This document shows, in pieces, positions 1 to 5,363 of a stretch of 8,031 nucleotides of DNA. The position numbers were made by a program, and so were the translations under genes. Source of the DNA: an uncultured Clostridia bacterium (GTDB taxonomy: Bacteria > Bacillota > Clostridia > Christensenellales > CAG-138); NCBI GenBank assembly GCA_946183765.1, contig CAMHDC010000045.1, positions 1 through 8,031 on the forward strand, read 5' to 3'. The notes beneath the pieces were generated by a model. It saw only the letters and a program-made list of their open reading frames with translations. It did no database searches and had not been told where the DNA came from. How positions within the stretch are numbered: position 1 is the first letter of the stretch; each line of letters begins with the position of its first letter.

Positions 1-82
1 TGACGCGGCGGAGCGTGGCGCGGGCGGCTTCCTCGCTGCCCGTCACCGTGCCCAGCATGATCTGTTGTACGTAGGTCTTCAT
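1..82 (-). CDS. Start of a probable sugar-phosphate isomerase/epimerase-like protein (partial, runs off the left edge)
   Basis: Only the first 27 codons are visible, reading MKTYVQQIMLGTVTGSEEAA and then RATLRRV before the window ends. The ATG shares an ATGA overlap with the stop codon of the upstream glycoside hydrolase gene (79-82), which points to translational coupling. An AGGGGA Shine-Dalgarno-like stretch lies at 90-95, 7 nt before the start. The opening, with a basic/polar start, a Gln-Gln-hydrophobic stretch and an alpha-helical segment with Glu-Glu-Ala-Ala, resembles from memory the N-termini of TIM-barrel sugar-phosphate isomerase/epimerase-like proteins (AP endonuclease family 2 fold) that often sit beside GH2 enzymes in Clostridia. 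That assignment is tentative because no catalytic residue is in view. The gene is real on the evidence of start, ribosome binding site and coupling; its function is inference from a short stretch and from operon position. Confidence 0.55.
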   Translation of the reverse strand, partial: MKTYVQQIMLGTVTGSEEAARATLRRV

Positions 83-2253
83 TTGCGTATCCCCTGCAGG
101 ATGCGGTTCAGCTGCCGGATGCTCTCCTCGTCCGCACCGCTCTGCTTCAGCAGGCTCAGCATGGTCATGCGGCCCATCATCCGCTGCAGCGCCGGGTTGT
201 CCTTCACGGCGTCGGCCACGTCGCCCCGTTCAGAGGCGCCCTTGGCCATCATGGCTTCCACGATGGGGCCGGCCTGGGGGTGCTGGCGGATCTCGCCTAG
301 GGTGTCGTGGACGGAGAAGCAGGCGGGGTCCGGCTCGTCAGCGTCGAACCAGTTGGTGACGCTGGCGGCGGCCTTGTTGAAGATATAGCTTTCGTCCGGT
401 TCTAAGACGTACCGGATCACCATGGCGTCGCTGCAGCCCTGGGCTTCCGCCCGGATCATATGTTCGCCCAGCAGGGGCACCCGGAAGGTGAAGACGGTAT
501 GACCGGCTTGGGTCCCCACCAGGGTATCGTCCACATAGAGCCGGACTTCACTCTGGTTGGAATAAACCTTGATCTCGGTCTCATGCTCCGCGCGGTTTTC
601 GTACCGCTTGCCGCAAAGGTGGACGAAGGGCTCGGTTTTGTTCCAGGCGGCCTTATAGAGATAGAAGGCGTCCTTGCGCAGCGTCCGATCGAAGGTCACC
701 AGGCCCTTCTGATTCTCCCCGTGCTTGCCGCCCTCGTCCCGGCCGTCGGCGGCGAAGTCGAACAGGTTCCACACGTGGGTGGCCCAAAGCCAGGGCCGCG
801 CCTCGATCATGCGCAGCATATGCTCGTGGTAGAGGGCCTGATACTCCTCGGTGTAGTCTCCCTTCTCGGGACGGCTGCTGTGGAAGGCGGGATTGGCGTC
901 CGCGCCGTATTCGGAGAAGCCCATGACCTTGTGGGGGTACTTCTCATGGAACTCGTCGAAGAACCGGTCCGTCTCGTCCATCTCGCCCAGATACCACCCG
1001 AAGTACAGGTTGTAGCTGTTCACGTCGGGAACGTCCAGGATGGGGCTGTCCGTTTCCAACATGAACACGTCGGCCATGGTGGTCTTCCGGGTGGGGTCCA
1101 GCCGATGGCACAGATCGTTGAGCGCCCGGTGATTCGCCAGCAGGTCCTCGTTCACGGCGCTGGCGGCGGTGATCTCGTTGGAAAGGCCCCAAACGGCGAT
1201 GGAGGGGTGGTTATAGCACTGGGTGATCAGCTCCCGCATCTGGGAGAGGGTGTTCTCCCGGCCGTTCGTCATATGCATGGTGATGTAGGGGATCTCCGCC
1301 CAAACCACGATGCCGTTCTCGTCGCACAGGTCGTAGAAGGCCTGGGCGTGCTGATAGTGGGCGAGGCGCACGGTGTTGGCGCCGATCTCCCGGATGATCG
1401 CCATGTCGGCGGCGTGGTCCTCATAGGCGAGGGCGTTGCCCTTGCCCTTCTTGTCCTGGTGGCGGCTGACGCCCCGCAGGGGGTAGCTGTGGCCGTTCAG
1501 GAGGAAGCCCTTTTGCGGGTCGAAGTCGAAGATGCGGCAGCCGAAGCGGACGCTGACCTCATCCCCGGAAGGGAGTTTGGCCGACGCAGTGTAGAGATAG
1601 GGGTCGAATACCCCGTCCCACAGGCGGACGTTTTCGATGGTGAACACGGCGGTGTTCTCCACGGTCTTCGTCTCTCCGTTCACGGTGATGTCCACAGTCT
1701 CGGCATTATGCCAGGTCTCCACGGTGACGACGGCTCGTTTTTTACCAAGATCCACCACGGGCGTCACCTTGATCCCCGGTGTGCCGTCCTTTAAAAGCTC
1801 GAAATGCTCCCGGGGCACGGACACGATGTTCACGTCCCGATAGAGGCCGCCGTAAAAGGTGAAGTCCGCCTTCTGGGGGTAGACGCGGTCGCTGTCGCCG
1901 TTGTCCACGGAAATGGCCAGGGTGCCGGGATGGGGCAGCTCCACCCGGAAGGCGGAATAGCCGCCCTCGTGCCGGGCGAGCAGCGCCCCGTCCAGATAGA
2001 CCTCGGCCGTGTGGTTGGCTCCGTTGATCTCCAGGAAGTTAGCTTCCCCGGACAGCTCCTCGGGCCGAATTTCCCGCACGTACCAGCACTGGCCCCGGTG
2101 GTAGTCGTTGCCTCCGTCCTGGCCGTCCAGGGCGTTCCAGGTGTGGGGCAGGGTCACCTCTTCCCCTTGTCGGGCGTAGGCCATGGCCGTCTCTACAGGA
2201 ATGGCGGCCTTCAGAAACCGCCATCCCTTTGTCAGTGTAACGCTCTTACGCAT
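79..2253 (-). CDS. Glycoside hydrolase family 2 enzyme (beta-galactosidase/beta-glucuronidase type), cytoplasmic
   Basis: A retaining exo-beta-glycosidase of 724 residues. Domain order by inspection: N-terminal sugar-binding jelly roll (about 1-150, with LPHTWNALDGQDGG and a CWYVREI strand), Ig-like domain (about 150-245), TIM barrel (about 246-540), a second Ig-like domain (about 545-615) and a C-terminal helical extension (about 620-724). GH2 signatures are clear: GVSRHQD at 261-267, NTVRLAHY at 293-300, acid/base Glu360 in WGLSNE, and nucleophile Glu448 in GFSEYG. An NQK motif (Asn514, Lys516) falls where E. coli beta-glucuronidase has its carboxylate-reading Asn566/Lys568. The segment between Glu320 and Asn-His-Pro (348-350) is short, unlike the long loop of E. 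coli GusA. No signal peptide is present, so it should act on imported glycosides. The start is fixed by an AAGGAAG site overlapping the symporter stop codon. Family is secure; the choice between galactoside, glucuronide and related substrates is open. Confidence 0.93.
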   Translation of the reverse strand: MRKSVTLTKGWRFLKAAIPVETAMAYARQGEEVTLPHTWNALDGQDGGNDYHRGQCWYVREIRPEELSGEANFLEINGANHTAEVYLDGALLARHEGGYSAFRVELPHPGTLAISVDNGDSDRVYPQKADFTFYGGLYRDVNIVSVPREHFELLKDGTPGIKVTPVVDLGKKRAVVTVETWHNAETVDITVNGETKTVENTAVFTIENVRLWDGVFDPYLYTASAKLPSGDEVSVRFGCRIFDFDPQKGFLLNGHSYPLRGVSRHQDKKGKGNALAYEDHAADMAIIREIGANTVRLAHYQHAQAFYDLCDENGIVVWAEIPYITMHMTNGRENTLSQMRELITQCYNHPSIAVWGLSNEITAASAVNEDLLANHRALNDLCHRLDPTRKTTMADVFMLETDSPILDVPDVNSYNLYFGWYLGEMDETDRFFDEFHEKYPHKVMGFSEYGADANPAFHSSRPEKGDYTEEYQALYHEHMLRMIEARPWLWATHVWNLFDFAADGRDEGGKHGENQKGLVTFDRTLRKDAFYLYKAAWNKTEPFVHLCGKRYENRAEHETEIKVYSNQSEVRLYVDDTLVGTQAGHTVFTFRVPLLGEHMIRAEAQGCSDAMVIRYVLEPDESYIFNKAAASVTNWFDADEPDPACFSVHDTLGEIRQHPQAGPIVEAMMAKGASERGDVADAVKDNPALQRMMGRMTMLSLLKQSGADEESIRQLNRILQGIRK

Positions 2254-2259
2254 GCGTGT

Positions 2260-2267
2260 CTTCCTTA
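2260..2267 (-). promoter_or_regulatory. Ribosome binding site of the glycoside hydrolase gene, fused to the symporter stop codon
   Basis: On the minus strand the sequence is TAAGGAAG followed by 6 nt and the ATG at 2253. The TAA is the stop codon of the symporter gene, so termination of one gene and initiation of the next share the same bases. This decides the start of the hydrolase gene and suggests that ribosomes finishing the symporter reinitiate on it. Confidence 0.8.
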
Positions 2268-3749
2268 TTCAGCCGCGAGCTCAGCTTTGGCTTCGGCCTT
2301 CTTCTCGGCGATCCGCTTCTGGACCTCCACCATCTCGGCCTTGTCCAGCTTGCAGGGCTTCATTGCGATGAGCGTAATGATCCATCCTATGATCGGCAGA
2401 ACATACATCAGCGCCAGGGTCATCCAGAACACGCTCGGCGTCAGCGGATCGGTGGGCTGCGGCACGGTGTTGGTATAACCGATCAGAGCTATACAGCCGG
2501 TAGCAAGGACGGCGCCGAAGGAGGAGATGATCTTGTCGATAAGGCTGTAGGTACCGCTGACTACAGCAGGAATATAGCGTCCGCTTCGGTCGAGCTCATA
2601 ATCGATCACATCTGCCATGAACGAGGTGGCGGATGTGGTGACGCACATCTGCGTTCCACGGCAGAGGAAGGTGATGAGCACATACCCGATCATGGGCAGG
2701 CTTCCCATAGCGGCAATGGCCGCAGTGTTATTGCGGATTAGGACAAAGAAGAGGATCATGAGTACGGAGGTGCCGATGCAGGCCCAGGTCCAATCGACGA
2801 TGGCCTTTTTGCTGCCGTGCTTGCCGGCATACCGGGCACCGAACACAGCGAAGATGATGGAGGGGAACATGCCGATGGCGGAGAGAATGGTGCCGAGACC
2901 CACATTCCCGATCACGATGCCGTAGAGCATGGTGGTGATGATAGCCTGTCCCGCCACCAGCTGGGCAATTTTATCACTGGCCTGAGCTGCGATGTAGCTC
3001 TGCAGAGGCTTGTTGTGGGACAGCACGTCAATCATATCCTTGAACTTCAGGTGCTCATGCTTGCCGATGCCCAAGAAGTTTTCCGGTTTATCAAAGGCGG
3101 AAACGCCGATGCAGGTGAGGAGAACGCCCAGACCGGACAATCCAACGACCATAAACACTGCCATGGACAGGTACGCCTGGTTGTATTCGCCGCCGGCGGC
3201 TTTCAGTATCACGTTGCTCAGCACGATGGACAAGGCCATAGGCACGACATAATTGAAGGCTGTCAGCCAAACGCCGATCTTCGGCCGCTGTTTGGGATCG
3301 TTCGACATGAGCGCCGGAATGGTCTGTCCCGTCATGTTCACCAGCGTATACCCGATGATGTAAACCACATAAGACAGGGCAAAGGTCGCCACGCCCAGCC
3401 CCTTGCTGGAGAACAGATGGAACATGCCCAGCAATCCGAAACTTTGGATCAACCAGCCCACGATCAGCAGGATACGGATCTTGCCGAAGCGGGTGTTCAC
3501 CCTGTCGTACACGAAAGCCAGAAGGGAGTCGGTCACAGCATCCAGGATCCGGGTGCCCATGATGATGACGCCAATGATGGCAGTGGAGATGCCGAAGCCG
3601 ATGCTGGCTGCGTAGCTCGCCTGCTGGATGAGGATATATACCGCCATGTTAGACAGTGCTGAGCACGCATACAGGATGATCTGCCAAAGCTTTGCCCGGC
3701 GATACTGGACGCCGTCGATAGGTTCGAGGACTTGGGGATTCTTTTTCAT
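2265..3749 (-). CDS. GPH-family (glycoside-pentoside-hexuronide) cation symporter
   Basis: A 494-residue integral membrane protein of the MelB/XylP/UidB type, expected to import a glycoside with Na+ or H+. It has about twelve hydrophobic segments, for example near residues 23-45, 52-70, 91-112, 118-140, 160-182, 192-215, 265-285, 290-306, 320-338, 345-363, 400-425 and 440-462. The GPH signature following the second segment is present: DAVTDSLLAFVYDRVNTRFG (70-89) followed by KIR. A second family-typical stretch is MADVIDYELDRSGRYIPAVV (378-397). The tail (464-494) is charged and rich in Lys, Glu and Ala. The start is ATG at 3749, not any further upstream: an AAGGAG box lies at 3757-3762, 7 nt before it, and the predicted promoter lies further out. 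It is the first gene of the leftward operon, 11 bp before the hydrolase gene, so the two probably share a substrate. The transported sugar cannot be read from sequence. Confidence 0.93.
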   Translation of the reverse strand: MKKNPQVLEPIDGVQYRRAKLWQIILYACSALSNMAVYILIQQASYAASIGFGISTAIIGVIIMGTRILDAVTDSLLAFVYDRVNTRFGKIRILLIVGWLIQSFGLLGMFHLFSSKGLGVATFALSYVVYIIGYTLVNMTGQTIPALMSNDPKQRPKIGVWLTAFNYVVPMALSIVLSNVILKAAGGEYNQAYLSMAVFMVVGLSGLGVLLTCIGVSAFDKPENFLGIGKHEHLKFKDMIDVLSHNKPLQSYIAAQASDKIAQLVAGQAIITTMLYGIVIGNVGLGTILSAIGMFPSIIFAVFGARYAGKHGSKKAIVDWTWACIGTSVLMILFFVLIRNNTAAIAAMGSLPMIGYVLITFLCRGTQMCVTTSATSFMADVIDYELDRSGRYIPAVVSGTYSLIDKIISSFGAVLATGCIALIGYTNTVPQPTDPLTPSVFWMTLALMYVLPIIGWIITLIAMKPCKLDKAEMVEVQKRIAEKKAEAKAELAAE

Positions 3750-3772
3750 AGTGCTGCTCCTTGCTGTTTTTC

Positions 3773-3795
3773 GCGGGCTTGGACCTGCCGCCCGC
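3773..3795 (-). other. GC-rich hairpin in the leader of the symporter operon
   Basis: A perfect 6-bp inverted repeat (GCGGGC at 3773-3778, GCCCGC at 3790-3795) with an 11-nt loop. If transcription starts near 3800, as the predicted promoter implies, this stem forms within the first few nucleotides of the mRNA, about 10 nt upstream of the AAGGAG ribosome binding site. It lacks a U-tract, so it is not an intrinsic terminator. A 5'-end stem commonly protects an mRNA from decay; that role is inferred. Confidence 0.45.
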
Positions 3796-3806
3796 CTTAC
3801 GATCCC

Positions 3807-3835
3807 ATTGTAGGCCGGCGCACGGAAGGCGTAAA
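3807..3835 (-). promoter_or_regulatory. Predicted sigma-A-type promoter of the symporter/hydrolase operon
   Basis: On the minus strand a -35 box TTTACG (3830-3835, 4 of 6 consensus bases) is separated by 17 bp from a -10 box TACAAT (3807-3812, 5 of 6). Transcription would begin near 3800, giving a leader of about 50 nt before the ATG at 3749. The -35 box ends 1 bp from the large inverted repeat at 3837-3876. The weak -35 element fits a promoter that needs an activator of the AraC type. Confidence 0.6.
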
Positions 3836-3836
3836 G

Positions 3837-3876
3837 CCAATTATCCTGCAAAAATTACAATTTTTCAGGAAATTGG
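3837..3876. repeat. Operator-like inverted repeat between divergent promoters
   Basis: An extended, nearly perfect palindrome. The left arm (3837-3856) reads CCAATT, a, TCCTG, c, AAAAATT. The two-base centre is AC (3857-3858). The right arm (3859-3876) reads AATTTTT, CAGGA, AATTGG. Eighteen base pairs match and only two single bases in the left arm (3843 and 3849) are unpaired. It occupies precisely the space between the -35 boxes of the leftward operon promoter and the rightward regulator promoter, which begins at 3877. The natural reading is a binding site for the adjacent AraC-family protein controlling both transcripts. Binding is not demonstrated, and AraC proteins more often use direct repeats, so another regulator is possible. 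Confidence 0.7.
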
Positions 3877-3905
3877 TTGAGAAATCGGGAGAACCGTGAT
3901 AGGAT
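3877..3905 (+). promoter_or_regulatory. Predicted sigma-A-type promoter of the AraC-family regulator gene
   Basis: A -35 box TTGAGA (3877-3882, 5 of 6 consensus bases) lies 17 bp from a -10 box TAGGAT (3900-3905, 4 of 6). Transcription would start near 3912, giving a leader of about 35 nt before the ATG at 3947. The -35 box directly abuts the right arm of the inverted repeat, so a protein bound there would interfere with or contact RNA polymerase; autoregulation is likely. Confidence 0.55.
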
Positions 3906-3946
3906 CGTCTATATCGGCAGAAAAGAGGAAAGAAAGGCTCCTTTTC

Positions 3947-5200
3947 ATGGATGTTCAAATGACCCGCGGGGAGCAGAATCTGCTCCTGTTCCAACGGCTG
4001 ATCCCCAAAAATGAAAGAATTTACGTTTGGTGCTGTCGCCCGGACGGAACCGTCGTGGCGTCCTCCTGTCCGAAGACGGACCAGAAGGTTCTGGAGGAGA
4101 CCTTCCGCCGGTTCGAAGGGGTGCGGCGGCTGGCGGAATACGCCAAAGCGTCGGACAGGAAGCCCCTGCTCGTCGGCTCTCCCGTCGGCATGCAGTGGGC
4201 GCTGAGCTATGAACCAGATCGCAGCGGCTCCCTCTACTTCATCGTAGGCCCCGTGTTCTACGGCACGCCTCGCCCGGAGCGCCTGCGCCGGGCGCTCCAG
4301 CCCTATGTGGACGATCGGGAGAGTGCCGGCTGGGCTGGGGCTCTGGTGGACATGGCGCCTCAGCTGCCCGTCATGACCTACGCCATCTTCATCCGCTACG
4401 TGCTGATGATCCACAACACCCTGACGGACCAGCAGCTGGGCCTGGACGCCCTGGAAGAGGACCGGCCGCGAAGCGAGCTCTCCGCCGCTCTGCCTGTGGG
4501 GGAGCGGGACCGGTCGGAGGTCTACGCCGCCGAGCAGGCCATGCTGGAGATGGTCCGCACGGGAAACATCAACTACCAGGCTGTGCTCCAGCGCAGCATT
4601 CGCCTGAGCCCCGGCGTGCCGGTCCAGGGCCAGGACCCCCTCCGGCAGATGAAGACCAGCATCATCGTGTTCACCACGTTGGTCTGCCGGGCGGCCATGG
4701 AGGGCGGCCTCTCTCCGGAGGTGGCCTACCCCCTGGGGGACTCCTACATCCAGTCCGCGGAGAACAGCCACGATTCCGGCGAACTCAACGCCCTGGCCAG
4801 CGCCATGTACCACGACTTCATCTACCGCGTCCACCACGTCCGCACCAACCCCACCTGCTCCCATGCGGTGCAGAAGGTGTGCGACTATATCGACATGAGC
4901 CTGGATCGGCCCATCCGCACGGCAGATCTGGCGGCCCTGGTGGGCTACACGGAATACTATCTGACGGAGAAATTCAAAAAGGAAATCGGCCAGTCCGTCT
5001 CCCAATACATCCGCGCCGCCAAGATCGCCCGGGCCAAGGTCCTTTTGACCTCCACGACCTTCTCCGTCCGCGACATCGCCGAACGGCTGGCCTTCAACAC
5101 CCCCAATTATTTCATCCAGTCCTTCCGCGCCCTGGAAGGGCTCACCCCCGCCCAGTACCGCAAGCAGGTCCGGCGGGGATTCGAACGCCCGCAGGCGTGA
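3947..5200 (+). CDS. AraC-family transcriptional regulator with an unnamed N-terminal sensory region
   Basis: A 417-residue DNA-binding protein. The C-terminal hundred residues (about 306-410) form a typical AraC/XylS double helix-turn-helix: VCDYIDMSLDRPIRTADLAA, then LVGYTEYYLTEKFKKEIGQS, the RAAKIARAKVLL linker helix, TTFSVRDIAERLAFNTPNYF and the closing FRALEGLTPAQYRKQV. Residues 1-300 are a long effector or dimerisation region that is not the cupin of classical AraC; it contains a strand-rich part with IYVWCCRPDGTVVASSCP (25-42) and YFIVGPVFYGTP (97-108), followed by helices. The start at ATG 3947 is preferred, with AAAGG 9 nt upstream, because an in-frame GTG at 3896 lies inside the predicted promoter. 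It is divergent from the symporter/hydrolase operon, which it most likely activates in response to the imported sugar. The DNA-binding assignment is firm; the ligand is unknown. Confidence 0.9.
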   Translation: MDVQMTRGEQNLLLFQRLIPKNERIYVWCCRPDGTVVASSCPKTDQKVLEETFRRFEGVRRLAEYAKASDRKPLLVGSPVGMQWALSYEPDRSGSLYFIVGPVFYGTPRPERLRRALQPYVDDRESAGWAGALVDMAPQLPVMTYAIFIRYVLMIHNTLTDQQLGLDALEEDRPRSELSAALPVGERDRSEVYAAEQAMLEMVRTGNINYQAVLQRSIRLSPGVPVQGQDPLRQMKTSIIVFTTLVCRAAMEGGLSPEVAYPLGDSYIQSAENSHDSGELNALASAMYHDFIYRVHHVRTNPTCSHAVQKVCDYIDMSLDRPIRTADLAALVGYTEYYLTEKFKKEIGQSVSQYIRAAKIARAKVLLTSTTFSVRDIAERLAFNTPNYFIQSFRALEGLTPAQYRKQVRRGFERPQA

Positions 5201-5242
5201 ACCGGGGCGGGCGAAGGCTGAAAGCCGCGCATGAGGGCTGCA

Positions 5243-5269
5243 CCCCGGCGCAGGTCCGGTCCGCCGGGG
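5243..5269 (+). terminator. GC-rich hairpin after the regulator gene, possible terminator
   Basis: A perfect 8-bp inverted repeat, CCCCGGCG (5243-5250) and CGCCGGGG (5262-5269), with an 11-nt loop, 42 nt downstream of the regulator stop codon and just before the mutase promoter. The stem is very stable, but it is followed by AAACAGCAAAC rather than a run of T, so it is not a canonical intrinsic terminator. It may still end or process the regulator transcript. Confidence 0.4.
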
Positions 5270-5297
5270 AAACAGCAAACAATGGGCGCGAGTCATC

Positions 5298-5326
5298 TTG
5301 TAAACGGCGAACAAAACCGGTATAAT
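5298..5326 (+). promoter_or_regulatory. Strong predicted sigma-A-type promoter of the phosphohexomutase gene
   Basis: A -35 box TTGTAA (5298-5303) and a perfect -10 box TATAAT (5321-5326) are separated by an ideal 17 bp. Transcription should begin near 5333, giving a leader of about 30 nt that carries CGGAGGG (5354-5360) just before the ATG at 5364. The spacer and flanks are distinctly more AT-rich than the coding sequence around them. Its match to consensus suggests constitutive expression independent of the divergon to the left. Confidence 0.8.
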
Positions 5327-5363
5327 CAAATATACCTATCTATTCATAAGCATCGGAGGGAAT

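Noticed and set aside
460..1794. Long plus-strand open frame of 444 codons opposite the glycoside hydrolase gene
   Set aside because: Its translation is a low-complexity Gly/Val/His/Leu-rich string with no recognisable motif, as expected for the antisense of GC-rich coding DNA. The opposite strand encodes an intact GH2 enzyme with all catalytic residues.
3750..3851. Upstream extension of the symporter gene to 3851, adding 34 residues
   Set aside because: The extra residues do not look like a transporter N-terminus, the ATG at 3749 has an excellent AAGGAG site, and the extension would cover the promoter.
3896..3946. GTG at 3896 as the start of the AraC-family protein, adding 17 residues
   Set aside because: It overlaps the predicted -10 region and has no ribosome binding site. 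The ATG at 3947 has AAAGG at a suitable distance.
5103..5110. CCAATTAT inside the AraC-family gene, matching the outer edge of the operator palindrome
   Set aside because: It encodes Pro-Asn-Tyr of the conserved second helix-turn-helix and has no matching second arm nearby, so it is best explained by coding constraint.
3797..5329. Minus-strand open frame of 510 codons opposite the AraC-family gene
   Set aside because: It lacks a ribosome binding site, runs across both predicted promoters and the inverted repeat, and has a Gly/Val/His-rich shadow composition.
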